From Linanthus parryae (lineage: Eukaryota > Streptophyta > Magnoliopsida > Ericales > Polemoniaceae), in contig JALGPY010000010.1 in assembly GCA_023055425.1 (NCBI GenBank), forward strand, positions 14,915,363 through 14,979,362: a stretch of DNA of 64,000 nt, given 5' to 3'. The position numbers and the translations under genes were made by a program. A model generated the notes under the pieces. That model saw only the letters and a list, made by a program, of their open reading frames with translations. It ran no database searches and was not told the DNA's origin. Shown piece by piece: positions 47,247-59,884 of the stretch (positions are counted from its first letter, which is position 1; each line of letters opens with the position of its first letter).

Positions 47247-48671
47247 TGTAGGGTTTTGATTCATGGATGCGCAACGGAAACAAAATTTACCATGCAAAAC
47301 CCTCCAAGGATCACAAGTCAAGAGACATAACGATGGTAAAGGAAGAAATCAATAACACACCTTAGGGTATCCCTTTGATGACTTCAAACGCGAATTGTGT
47401 CACGTTCTCTATGGTTGATCCACGCCTAGAGTTGATTCCTAGATCTCCCAAGTCCTTGGTGCTAGCCCGGAAGAGGAAGAGGAAGAAAGATCACGCAAAA
47501 CGAGACCAAAAAGGGGGCTCTCGGCCTCCTTGTGGCCGACGGGGACGGGGGGCGGGCTAGGGGGCGTTCGGCTCCTCTAGCTTGTTGCTCTCTCTCCTTT
47601 TTGTTCTCTCCCACTCTTGTTATGTTCAATTATGAGCATAAGTTGTGGGAAGGAAGGAAGGAAGGGTCCTTTATATAGTCCAACAACTCCTTGCCAACTA
47701 CCTGAAGGACTTATTCTAGTCCTACTAGAATTCAATTTATTCCCTTCCTTGCAAATTAGTCCCTACTAAGTTTGCAAGGTTTTGCAAAGTGATCCTTCTA
47801 ATTAATTAATCCAATTAATTAATTCCCAAATCTAGTTCAACTCTATATAGCGTGTGACCCCATAGGTTCTATCTAGTTGGTAGAAACTATTTGCTAATAT
47901 GGAGCGGTTTCTAGCAAAACATCAATTCTAGCCAACTAATAGAATAGTCATCTTGACAACCTTTGTACAAGTAATTGTCTCATCCCTTTGTCTCTATATC
48001 CGGATTGGACACGAGACATACAAGTCACACTCGTATATCCAATCCACAGTTTCTCGATCCATGGGAATAGCCTTATTCGTGCAAATAACATCAATATCCC
48101 ATATTGATTTATTTGAGTCTGGCCAGACATTCTATAAGCACTATCCCTCGAGTGGCCTAGGATATTTTCTCCCGTTATGTGGGAGGGAAAAATTCTATCT
48201 ACGTCCACTATGATCTCTAAGCTTGCTTCTTATTGTATCCAGTACACGCCTTTATAACTACCCAGTTAGGGTGTAGCGTTTAACACTACCAAAATCACAA
48301 TAATCCACAACTAGAATATCTAGTGACTTCAAGTCTAAGGATGACAATACCATTGCACCGCGAGAAGCGCTTGTGACTCAGCATAACGTGTATGTAGCCT
48401 TCTCGGAGATGGGTCAATCCAGTGCAACATTACCCCTAATGCACACCTATGTGTTGGATCGTGATATCTCCATATCAATCCAACCCCATACTAGTCTATA
48501 GATGATTGTCCCATTTAATCATTATACTGGACTAGGAATATTTAAGATAAACAACATAATTGTAAATCTAAGGACTTCATTATATTAAATATCCAATAAA
48601 TAATAAATGATTTTCTAGCCACAAATAAATTCATACTAAACTAGATTGCCTCTAGGGCATCTATTCCAACA
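47247..48671 (-). repeat. 5' LTR of the nearly intact copia element
   Basis: It is the partner of 40182-41606 with equal length and is followed on the + strand by the target duplication TCTCG. It holds the promoter-like TATA element listed separately and a (GGAA)n run near 47649-47665. Confidence 0.93.
47668..47678 (-). promoter_or_regulatory. Candidate TATA box of the LTR promoter
   Basis: The minus strand reads CTATATAAAGG, a near-consensus plant TATA box inside the 5' LTR and oriented toward gag-pol. The same place in the other LTRs has CTATATAAATG (40608-40618) and CTATATATAGG (about 52471-52481). Transcription start is not determined. Confidence 0.6.
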
Positions 48672-48672
48672 T

Positions 48673-48804
48673 CTCGAACCAGTGATTTCAAACAATTGGG
48701 GGCGTCGCTTTGCCTCTGATTCTTTCCCCAACATCACAGCTAGCTATAACTATGATCCATTTGACAGATTAAGTGGGAAGAACCTTCGATCATTGAAAGC
48801 TTAA
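48673..48804 (+). pseudogene. Continuation of the frame interrupted at 40181
   Basis: Continues in frame after the target duplication (EPVISNNWGRRFASDSF ... KNLRSLKA stop). See the entry at 40088. The unbroken continuation across the insertion site argues mildly for a real exon. Confidence 0.3.
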
Positions 48805-49696
48805 CTCTCACATAGAGCAATATAGTTGAGCCAACAGACAAATCAACACACTGATGACTCTAGAAGATGCTAAAGTCGACACCATATGTCTTCAAAATCA
48901 GGAGGTGCTTCATGTGGTTCCACAATTGAGAAAATATCTAATGTACATTCGCTCAGTTTCCATCAGCTGTGGAAGGCACAAAACAACTTTACATGGAAGG
49001 CACAAAGGCGACATTGCTAATTCACTACTCTCAAATAATGGAATCTTCCCAAGGGGGACACATCCATACCATTATGCAAAAAAGGGGTTCGTTAGAAACA
49101 GGAGGAAACCAGCAGCAGATTATAGAAAACAAAGAAATCGAAATTGCACTTGCAAGGATGGCTGATAAGGAGACAATATACCGTTACTACCCCATGAAGT
49201 TTTATCCTGTGGAATAGCTAGAATGTTGGGACCCCTCTATTCATACGCAACTTCAAACATTTAATTGCTCTCCATGGACCGTGTATCATAGCAGTTACCG
49301 AGACAAACATCTATGGTGAAACTACTAGGATCTGTACATCACTTGGCTTCGACAGGAGCTTTGTTGCAGATCCAGCAGATATTCAGGAGGAATATGGTTA
49401 TTATGGGATAGTAATGAAGTCGAATGTGATATCATTTGTGTTTCGCAACAGGACATTCATATCTCAATTCAGGTATTTTAACTTAAGTGTCGTACTATAG
49501 TACATCTTTATAATATGTTTGTGATTGCTTTTTCCATTTTATTACTGATAGCATGATTCTGTTAACATATTATCGCAACACAGGCATGCGTGATGTAGCT
49601 TACTAGGACAGCCATCAAAGAATAATGTCCTACATTTTACAATTACAAGAATAGCATGTATTGTGGTAATTCATCTCATGTTGTGCAATTATATAT
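48805..49696 (+). other. Coding-like DNA of unknown family
   Basis: Balanced composition with open readings (48854-49165, 48969-49217, and near 49290-49480: ICTSLGFDRSFVADPADIQ, VISFVFRNRTF followed by a GT donor-like CAG|GTATTT at about 49472). It may be exons of a host gene connected with the frame at 48673, but I recognise no domain and frames change. The last about 100 bases run into the poly(T) that marks the LINE end. Confidence 0.3.
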
Positions 49697-51258
49697 TTAT
49701 TTTTTTGATAAAAAGCTTGTCTTTAACATAGATACGGGCTTTATCATTAGCCCAAACAGAGTACAAGCTTTCAGGGCAGCTTATAGCCCAATAGTGCATT
49801 ACATCAAGGCCCATGCCCAGTTTGGCCAAATTATGGGCTAATAAGTTAGCCTGATTCCTACACCAACAAACCCTAGACTTATAAATTACATTACACCTTA
49901 AAGAGAGACATTTCAACACGCTCTCTCTCTCAGAGCTGCCAAACGGCGCCTCAGCACTGAGACGATAAACCAACGATCTATTGTCACTTTCAATTTCCAG
50001 AGAGCAAAATCCTCTACTAACGGCTCCATCATGGCAGAAATGATGGACTAAGCTTCGGCAAAGAATGAATCAGAGGTGAATCTGATGGGAAAATCCATCG
50101 CCATAACGAAGTTTCCCTTAGAGTCTCGAATAACAGCTCCCCCTCCAGATCGATGGTCTTTGAGAGAAATGGAGGCATCTAGGTTCATCTTTAACTTCCC
50201 TAGAGCCGGAGGAGTCCATCTGACAGTTCCCAATTCTTCTTCTGTACTTGCATGCACCGATCTAAGACCAAAATAAGTATTTCCCAAAAATTCTTCATTT
50301 GCAGCATGCGAATTCGATAAAATTTCATGAAAATCTTTCTGTTCATCATAGAATACTCCTTTGTTTTGCTCTAACCAGATACCCCACATCAGATGGCTGA
50401 TAATTTGGAGATTTTATTTTGTGTAGGTCATGAAGATATTTTTGAAACGATGTTTAAAAGGAAGGTCAGAGGGTACAATAGCAAAGTCTAGCAAAGGGGA
50501 CGGAAGATTTGTTTGGACCAGGGGCAATCAAAGAACATGTGGTTTTCAGTCTCTTCCAAATGTTGACAAAGCACACAAGGTGTGGGTAAGTGAATCCCTT
50601 TCTTCACCAAGTTAGTCTTAACATCAAGGCAGTGATGGAAAGTCTTTGTATCAAAAATCTTAATTTTACCCGGAATATTGAGATTCCAGACTATTTTCCA
50701 CAGTAAATCTGAATTGTTTGTACTGGAACCAGAAAAATTGAGATTATTTTTTGGGAATAAGATGGAAGAAGCCATATAGTAGGCTGATTTAACCTTGTAC
50801 TCACCATCAAGTGTAGAAGACCAGATGAAGTTGTCAGTGAGAAGGGGATTACATAAGGGAATATTTAAAATTGCATTAGCTTCCTCTTCAGCAAAATTAG
50901 AAGTAATTTTTCTAGAATTCTAGGTATGGTCACTTTTAATAAGATCAGAAACAGTGGAATTCAAGGGAAGGGTTGGGTAGCTATAGGTTTTGCGGCCCAA
51001 ATCTATGGGAATCCATCTGTGGTGGTAAATAAGGGTGTTACAACCATTACCTATACCCTGTCTGACACCTTCGAAAATAATGTCGCGAGATTCAAGAAGA
51101 GCATTCCAAATATAGGAAGAACCAGAATTTGTTTCAATTGAAATGATGTCAGAATGATTAAAATACTTTCCTTTAAGAACTCTAGAAAACAAAGAATCTG
51201 GAAATTTCAAAATACGCCAAATTTGTTTGCCTAATAGGGCAAGATTGAAAGCATACAT
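49697..51258 (-). pseudogene. LINE RT tail, zf-RVT and RNase H-like domains
   Basis: Readings in order: AFNLALLGKQIWRILKFPDS and LIYHHRWIP (51258-50920), then the zf-RVT pattern WNLNIPGKIKIFDTKTFHH, PCVLCQHLEETENHMFFDCP (50775-50488). Next is WGIWLEQNKGVFYDE and an RNase H domain with MNLDASISLKDHRSGGGAVI (50389-50048), and its end with WCRNQANLLAHNLAKLG (49973-49689). Each part is in a different frame with stops between them. Non-functional. Confidence 0.82.
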
Positions 51259-51269
51259 ATGTCTAAATC

Positions 51270-52060
51270 CTAGACCCCCGTTAGTTTAGGATTTAGGTTA
51301 GGCCGAACCTGATGGACAATGTCCGTGCACTCCGAGTATCGAGTCCAACTGGCTTGAAAGTGGAAGCGCCGACCAGTTGGATGAAAATCAGGCCCAGTCA
51401 ATGTTGAGACAAGCACTGGTAAGTGGTCTGATCCCACTGTCTCGATTACTTCGACTGAATTATTCGGGTAAGTTCTGACCCACTTGTTTGACGCGATAGC
51501 TCTGTCTAAACGTTCCTGAACCGAGAAGGGGTGTTCACGGCCATTCCACCAGGTAAAGAATTCCCCTTTAAATCCCAGATCACAAAGATCACAGTCTGCA
51601 AGAGCATCAAAAAACGCATTAATCTGACCCCAAATGCGGAAATTCCAACCCCGTTTATCAGAACCCGTTGTAATTTCGTTGAAATCACCAACAACTAACC
51701 ACGGGTGTGAAGAACCAAGATTGAGGCGACGAAGCAAATCCCAAGAAAAATGTCGATATCTAGCAATAGGATCACCATAAAAACCGGTAAAAAAGTAAGT
51801 TAACGAATCTGGTTCGGGTGGTCGTACAAAACAATGGATGTGGTATTTATTAGAAGAAAGGATTTGGACGTCCACATCCGCAGTCCAAAGCAAACTTAAA
51901 CCGCCCCCAAGACCAACACGAGGCTCATTCCAACCGTTAGAATAACCCAATTTAAAACGAACGGAATCTGCTTTTGGGATCGTAAGTTTAGTTTCCATAA
52001 GGAATAAGATATCAGGCGGACGATCCCTCACTAGGGAGTTGAGGGTTTGGAACGTTGAGG
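51270..52060 (-). pseudogene. LINE AP-type endonuclease domain
   Basis: A 253-codon open frame has the apurinic-type endonuclease motifs of plant LINEs: DILFLMETKL (catalytic Glu), GGLSLLW, FTGFYGDP, HPWLVVGDFNEI (Asp/Asn), FTWWNGRE, RLDRAIAS and VGSDHLPVLV (Asp-His). The N-terminus continues upstream through 52060 into 59885 across the copia insertion; the frame is kept across the duplicated GAGG target site. The C-terminal end runs into the RT deletion. Confidence 0.88.
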
Positions 52061-53483
52061 TGTTGGGTTTTGACGTAGGTTACGCAGCGGAATAACAAAA
52101 ATTTAATTCCTATTCAAAGCCCACCAAGGATCACAGGAAGAGACATTCATAACATGATGAAGGACATAGAAGATGTGTACCTTTTTGGTTGGGGAGATCA
52201 CACGAAGAATAATGTACTCGCCTCTACGGTTGATCCACGTCTAGAAGTGAGATCTGGATTCTTCCTTCTCCTAGTGCTAGCTTGTACCGGAGGAAGAGGG
52301 AAGATTGAATCCTGCAACGAGGACAAGAGAGGGGTTCGGCCCTCTCTTGTGGCCGACGGGACGGCTAGGAGGGTTCGACCCTCTTAGCTTGTCTCTTGCT
52401 TTCTCTTTTTGCTCTCTCTCCCACTCACTTATGTTATGAGCATTCGTTGTGGGAAGGAAGCTAGAGCATCCTATATATAGTCCAACAACTCCTTGTTAAC
52501 TACATAAAGGCCCTTTCTAGTTCTACATGAACTTGGATTAGTCCCTTCCTTGCATATTACTCCTACTAAGTTTGCAAGGTGTTGCAAAGTGATCCTTCTC
52601 ATTAATTAATCATATTAACTAATCCCAAATCTAGTTCAACTCTGTTTGACGTGTACCCAAAAGGTTTCTACTTAGTTGGTAGTAACTAATTACTAACATG
52701 GAGCGGTGTCTAGAAACACATCCATGCCACCCAACTAATAAAAATAAGTCAGTGATCCCAACAAACCTCTTGTTCCCAATATCACTTATTGCACTATCCC
52801 TTTGTCTCCATATCCGGATTAAACACGAGACATAAATAGTCACACTTGTATATCCAATCCATAGTTCCTTGATCTTGGGAATATGCTTATGCAAGCAGAT
52901 AACATCAATATCTCCATATTAATTTATCTGAGTCTGGCCAGACATTCAATAAGCCTCATCCCTCGAGTGGCCGTGGATATTTGCTCCCATTATGTGGGAG
53001 GTACAAATCCTCTCTACATCACTACGATCTCTAAGCTTGCTTTCTATCACGCCCGATAGCTATCTTTATAGTCACCCAGATACGGTGTAATGTTTGATAA
53101 AATCAAAGCATGATATTTCACAACTAGAGTATCTAGTGACTTCAAGTCTAAGGATTGAAATTATATTAGCACTACGAGAAGCGATTATGACTTCAACATA
53201 ATCTAATGTATCCTTCTCGTTGTAGGTCAATCTAGTATGCCATTACTCCTAATGCATACCCATGTGTTGGATCGTGATATCTCCATATCAATCCAACCCC
53301 ATACTATTCTATAGATGATTGTCCCATTAATCATTATAATTGACTAGGGATATTTAAGAATATAACACCTATATCCTAAGGACTTCAATCATGTTAACAT
53401 ATCTCTATATCGATAACATAATGAATCGTGAATCCACATATTTGTCACAATTAATTGGTTGCCACTAGGGCACAATTCCAACA
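52061..53483 (-). repeat. 3' LTR of the decayed copia element
   Basis: Starts TGTTGGGTTTTGACG and ends ...CACAATTCCAACA on the + strand, followed by the polypurine complement GTCTCCCACTTGCAC. Confidence 0.88.
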
Positions 53484-56400
53484 GTCTCCCACTTGCACTA
53501 GAGTCAATCTCCTGCATCATATGCCTATTGATCTAGCGGGGCCCTCCACGTTTACACTGCGTAGAGGCGAGATATCTGATGGTATCTTGCAAATATTCAC
53601 ATCTCCTCTATCAACAATTTGATTGAAATTGAATATTATGAGTAAGTGCATCTTATGCATAAATATACTCAGTCCTATGTGATACAATCGGCAACTGAAT
53701 CTTGCCCGAAAGCTTTCCAACTCACAGTCCCTTCCACTAGTGCAAAAACAGAAAACTTGACTATAATCTGAAATCTTCTTTGTCAGATTTGGAAGTTCGC
53801 ATCACTGTAACCCCTTACAGTAAACTCTTCCAATCCTTCATATATCAAGAATTCATCCTTTATTTCTTCTCAAGTACTTAAGGATAATCTTTGATAACTA
53901 TCCAGTGACGCTCACCTGGATTTGACTGGTATATCTGTTTCATGCCATATGACACGTCTCGACTAGTACATAACATGGCGTATCTCATGAATCTTATTCA
54001 TACGGTCCTTTCCCAATCTAATTGGAAAGAAAATTAGTCTTCCTAAAGACTAATTCCATGTGACATAGGTAGAATCCTTGTTGTATACATGTTGAACCAT
54101 ATCAACACCTTTGTCAACTCATGTACTATGACCTAAGCCTCACAACCATCTTGATCTATCTCCATAGATCTTCATAGGTCGTTTTGCCTAAGTCTATCAT
54201 TGAAGATTAATTCCCTAGTCAATCTACTTAAGATTGCCAAGTAGGGACATCATTCTCAATGACTAGTATGTATCCACATACAACACCAGAAACATAACTG
54301 TGATCCCACTAACCTTCTTGTAGACACAAGTCTCATCTTCAATTTGATGGAACCAAAATCCTTTGATGGCATCATAAATTCGAAGAATCCAACTCCAAGA
54401 AGCTTGACTCAATCTATAAACAGATTGCTACAAGCAAGATGCGAATGGATTTAAGCATCACAACTCGGGAAATATTTCATCATAGTCTATACTATGAACT
54501 CACATGAATCCTTTTCCAAATCAGTTGTCCCTTAAAAGTAATCATATTACCATCCATGTTGGTTTCCTCATAACCCACTTGAACCCTATGGATTCTACCC
54601 TTTCAGGTGGTTCCACCAAAGTCCATACTTTGTTGGTATACATGGATTCCATATCGTATCTTATGGCTCCAAGCCATTTCCGAGAGTATGGCCCACACGT
54701 GGCCATCTCATAGGTTGTAGGCTCATCTCGATGAGTAATATATCACGGGTTTTGAGAAATCCTTATTTCTCTAGTCCCTTGACATATCCTACCTAACCTA
54801 CGAGGTTCTTGTGTTTTCTGAGTAGGTTGCTCCACAACACCTTGTGATCCTGCTCATGTTTCATCAAAAGGATCAATGTTCTGTTGTGGTTCTTGAACTC
54901 CTTCAAGTTCTACTGTCCTCCCACTTTTTCTTTTAGAGACAATTTCTATCTAGAAACATTGTGGTTCGAGCAACAAACAATTTGTTCTCGATTGGATTAT
55001 AGAAATAATATCCCTTTCAGGATATCCCACAAACATTTATCCGACTTGGGTCCAAGTTTATCTGTAAAATCTTTACATAAACTTCATAACCCAAAATCTT
55101 TATGAACGACCTACTATGACACTTCCTAGTCCATATCACATATGGTGTTTTTCATAATTTATTTGGATGGAACAAGGTTAAGGGCGAAATTTGCTGTAAT
55201 TAGAACATAGCCCCTAAAAGTAAATTGGAAGTTATTGTTTGACACATCATGGACTGAACCGTGTCCAACAATGTCCGAAATCTCATCTTAGACACGCCAA
55301 ACCCATGTCGCGTGCTAGGTAGAGCGAGTTTGGATCATATCCAATATTCCCATAGATGCTTGTCAAAATCTTGGATCAAGTACTCTCCTCTACAATCCAA
55401 TCGTAGAGCCCTAACGCTCTTGACAAGCTGGCTCTCTACTTCATTCTTGAGTTCTTTGAACAATTCAAAGGATTCAGATTTGGCCTTCATAAGGTACACA
55501 AATCCATATTTCTCTGATCCCATCAGTAAATATGATGAAGTACTCAAAATCATGTTTAGTATCTGTGCTTTAGCGGCCTACATACATCAATATGTATGAT
55601 TCCCAAAATATCATATCTTTGCCTAATAAATAAGTCTTACATATCTCATATGATTCAATAATCAAATGGGTTCTATATCCATCTATATGGAGTTCTAGAT
55701 ATGTATCTCTTATTCATGTGGCCTAGACGATAATGCTAAAGATAAGTGAAGTTCATATGATTATATGCAAACCTCTTGGTATTAATGTTATAGATTATAT
55801 TATCATGATCAAGGATATACAATCCATTAGTTAAAATTGCATTACAATAATGCTTATTAGAATAAATGGAACAACATTTTTCCTTTATTATGATAGAGAG
55901 CTTTCTTGTCCAAACAAGAAACTGTGATAATTATCCTACTCATAGCAGGGTCATAATCACCTTTGTCTAATTCATGAAAAATTTCATAAAGTTAGAAATA
56001 ATTCCATACGGCCAATTGAGAAACTCCTTGCTTCAATACCCTACGTGTAGGTTTATTTCCTCCTTATCCAATTGTCCATATCTCTTGAGATTCTCCATAT
56101 TTCTATAAATGCGTGATCCTCATCTAGTATCATATACTTTTGATGATGAGATAGACATATTGAGTTTTATAAGAAAATACCCAAATGGGAATTCATAATT
56201 CTTGTATTACTTACTTCCAGGTACTTTGGGCAGTTTCTCTTCCTCTACACTACCTATGGGAGTTAAAGGCAACTTGCTTTTAGAAACAAGCTTGTTTTAT
56301 ACCTATGGGGTCGGCGCAAACCTTTTGCCCTTACCCATGCTGTTAACCATTAACATTTTTAGCCTATTCCCTTTCATTAGTGCTTTGTTTAGTGACCTTC

Positions 56401-58595
56401 AATCATATTGAGTAAATCAATCTTTAAAACAAAATTATAATTGCATCCAATGCAATTCTTGGTCCACCCTGGGTGAATAACAATTTATTCTTTATCTATC
56501 TCATAGATAACACCCATTCACTAATGTTTCAATTATATTGAATTAGCTTGGTTGCATAACGCAAAGTGGAGCAACACTTCAAACCTTTCATGTCTAGCTC
56601 GCTCTTTTAAAGAGCTTCTTTCAATGTATGATCATATCATACGCCTACATGTTCTCATCTTGCTTCCAAAGCTCATAGTTCATGGCAGCTATCATGAGGA
56701 AAGTCACATCCAAAGAACCATTCTTTGATGTTCCTTTCCATTAGGTTTTAGTGTGTTTTGGTAGTTGGCGGGAAGATAACTTTATGTTCTACAATATAGA
56801 ACAATTTCTCTTTTATTTGAGAACAATTCTTAATTTTATACCAACCTAGAAAATAGATTCCATACAGCTTGTCCATCTTATGGACATAAAGTCGTGTTTT
56901 GTTTGTTTAATGCCATGGATATTCAATACTAAAAGGATTATGAAAATTATTGCGACGTTTAACTATATTCAAGAAGGATTTAAGTTGTCAAACATAGCTC
57001 CCACTATTTTTCTCAGTTAATAACCCTCCATATTAATACGGAAAATACCATTATATTTTCTAGTGGGTCCAAGATCCCTTTTTCACTTCTTCTTAAGCTT
57101 GCTTTGGCAAGTCACCCAAGAATTGGTTATTTAGGTAGGAACCATTCCAAGTGCATCCCATACAAATCTTGGTCCAATTAGGTGAATAACTATTTATTCT
57201 TTATCCTTTAGATAACGCCTAATTGTCATGCCTCTAGGTTCATCAATCCAATTGATTCTTACCTAGTTGCGTCCAACCTCTTGCTCCAACATACACACAT
57301 TACTAGCTTGTGTCGTCCGCAACACGCCATGGTAAATTAAAATCGCCTTGCTTTGGAAAGCCTGAATTTTAATAAACCTTGATCATGAAGGGTGTTTAGG
57401 CAAGAGAAGGCAAAACGCAATATCTTATTTGAGGGATTTAGTAGTTCTTAATTTGTTTGGTTGATCCCATCAACATGATCTACTTATTTGGATTGGGCAA
57501 TCCACAATAAAAGACCAACTTTGTTTACTATTATCTTGTTAACGTATTGCTAGTATCGCCATACACACAAAATAAATAACAAGACATAAATAATAAACAT
57601 CCACAAAAAGAAAAAATAACGTGGCATGGATATGGCCCCTAGACTAAGATATTACCAAGCCAATGATAATATCTATATGCCCTAAAGTGACAAGCTCATC
57701 TCCATATGCTCCACCATAGCCGCGCGCCTAGGGTAGGGTGTCTTCATGGTCTTTTGGCTTCTTTGGTTCTCCGGTCTTCTTCTCCATGCTCTTGGCTATC
57801 ATCTAAATATTTCTAATTCTAGCCTAACATCTAGAATAAATAAATATATAAATAAATAAAGCCTCACATGCTGAGGAGAAAAACGACTCGCAGGCCGTAA
57901 AACCTAATTAATTATTACATTAATTTGATCAGCTCGCAGGCCGTAAACCAAACAACAAAAATATAAAACATCCACAACCTAGGCCATATCCACCCACCAC
58001 GTAACAAAGCACATAATACAGTTAAAACCAATTTTTAAAGCGCTTTTACAATTTTTTAGTTGTTTTGGACATACTAGGGTCAAAACGGTCCTAGAGGTTC
58101 ACCATGGGTATGGCCGAACCAACCAAGGAACCGCCACACTAGGCCCGGGCCGGCCGGCCCCTAGCCCACACAGCTAGACCGTGCGCTAGGGGCGCCGACC
58201 CCCTTGGGCTGTGTGTCTTGGACGACAAGCAAGGGAGGGGCGGTTCCCTTGTGGGGCCGCTCCTTCCCATGGATTTGTTTCCAAAAACAATTCCTTCCTT
58301 ATTGGGTTGTTTCCAAAACACCCTTTTGCCTTGATGCCCAAGTTTGATTGTTTCCATACTTGAAAAACTCTTTTCAAAGCATGTTCCCAAACCCTAGTTC
58401 TAGATCCAAAATTCCTCACATCCTATGTGATCAAACTCACTAATTTACACATCCAATGTTAAATTAGGTCTTGTTTATTGCATCGACTATGCTAATTAAT
58501 TTTAGTTTCGCGTAATATGAATAAAATGGTGTAAAAACTGAAATCGTAACACATAAAATCATGTTATGCACTACGCCCTGTGGCTCTGGTACTAC
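53484..58595 (-). pseudogene. Decayed gag-pol and leader of the copia element
   Basis: From right to left: degraded primer site (58580-58594), leader, gag-like debris (about 56200-57000), protease/integrase debris (about 55300-56200) and RT/RNase H debris (53500-55000, for example near 54600 the region for the CKWVFKKK block). Every domain has frameshifts and deletions; the RT YVDD box could not be read. Confidence 0.8.
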
Positions 58596-59884
58596 TCTTG
58601 GGTTTCGACGTAGGTTACGCAGCGGAATAATAAAAATTTAATTCCTATTCAAAGCCCACCAAGGATCACAGGAAGAGACATTCATAACATGATGAAGGAC
58701 ATAGAAGATGTGTACCTTTTTGGTTCGGGAGATCACACGAAGAATAATGTCCTCGTCTCTACGGTTGATCCACGTCTAGAGGCGAGATCTAGATTCTTCC
58801 TTCTCCTAGTGCTAGCTTGGGCCGGAGGAAGAGGGAAAATCGAATCATGCAACGAGGACAAGAGAGGGGTTCGGCCCTCTCTTGTGGCCGACGGGACGGC
58901 TAGGAGGGTTCGGCCCTCTTAGCTTGTCTCTTGCTTTCTCTTTTTGCTCTCTCTCCCACTCACTTATGTTATGAGCATTCGTTGTGGGAAGGAAGCTAGA
59001 GCATCCTTTATATAGTCCAACAACTCCTTGTTAAATACATAAGGCACTTCCTAGTTCTACATGAACTTGGTTTAGTCTCTTCCTTGCATGTTAATCCTAC
59101 TAAGTTTGCAAGGTGTTGCAAAGTGAGCCTTCTCATTAATTAATCAATTAATTAATTACTAACATGGAGCGGTGTCTAGCAACACATCCATGCCACCCAA
59201 CTAATAAAAATAAGTCAGTGATCCCGACAAACCTCTTGTGCCCAATATCACTTATTGCGCTATCCCTTTGTCTCCATATCCGGATTAGACACGAGACATA
59301 AATAGTCACACTCGTATATCCAATCCATATTTCCTCGATCCTGAGAATTTGCTTATGCAACCCTCGAGTGGTCGTGGATATTTGCTCCCATTATGTGAGA
59401 GGGACAAATCCTCTCTACATCACTACGATCTCTAAGATTGCTTCCTATCATGCCCGATAGCTATCTTTATAGTCACCCAGTTACGGTGTAACGTTTGATA
59501 ACATCAAAGCATGATATTTCACAACTAGAGTATCTAGTGACTTCAAGTCTAAGGATTGCAATTATATTAGCACTCCGAGAAGCGATTGTGACTTCAACAT
59601 AATCTAATGTATCCTTCTCGTTGTAGGTCAATCCAGTATGCCATTACTCCTAATGCATACCCATGTGTTGGATCGTGATATCTCCATATCAATCCAACCC
59701 CACACTAGTCTATAGATGATTGTTCCATTAATCATTATAATTGACTAGGGATGTTTAAGAATATAACACTTATATTCTAATGACTTCATTCATGTTAACA
59801 TATCTCTATATTGATAACATAATGAATCGTAAATCCACATATTTGTCACAATTAATTGATTGCCTCTAGGGCACAATTCCAACA
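58596..59884 (-). repeat. 5' LTR of the decayed copia element, with two deletions
   Basis: Matches 52061-53483, but lacks about 75 bp at about 59155 and about 70 bp at about 59360, which accounts for the length difference of 134 bp. Confidence 0.88.

Larger units (their letters stand above)
40182..48671 (-). mobile_element. Nearly intact Ty1/copia retrotransposon, 8490 bp
   Basis: Both LTRs are 1425 bp (40182-41606 and 47247-48671), start TG, end CA and differ at few positions. The perfect target duplication TCTCG lies at 40177-40181 and 48672-48676. Primer site, leader, gag-pol and polypurine tract are in the expected minus-strand order. Gag-pol needs only the removal of two stop codons and one early frameshift to be a single frame, so this is the youngest element in the window. 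It belongs to the same family group as the elements at 594 and 52061 and the solo LTR at 36376. Confidence 0.95.
49697..52060 (-). mobile_element. LINE, 3' part, with reverse-transcriptase core deleted
   Basis: On the minus strand it ends ATCAAAAAAATAAATATATA, a short A-rich tail just after the last codon of the RNase H-like domain, as in plant L1-type LINEs. Upstream are a zinc-finger-like RT tail and an endonuclease. The central RT is missing: endonuclease wording joins directly to GLGFRHMYAFNLALLGKQIW at about 51285. The 5' end of this part meets the copia element at 52061, and the LINE resumes at 59885. Confidence 0.85.
52061..59884 (-). mobile_element. Heavily decayed copia element inserted in the LINE
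   Basis: LTRs at 52061-53483 (1423 bp) and 58596-59884 (1289 bp) belong to the same group as the 40-48 kb element. The left flank is TGAGG and the right flank CGAGG: a target duplication with one substitution. The interior, 53484-58595, aligns in order to gag-pol of that element but with many small indels. No frame longer than about 110 codons survives. Recognisable scraps include the integrase at 55553-55335 (KYGFVYLMKAKSESFELFKE). GC-rich leader words recur at about 58085-58260. Confidence 0.9.
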
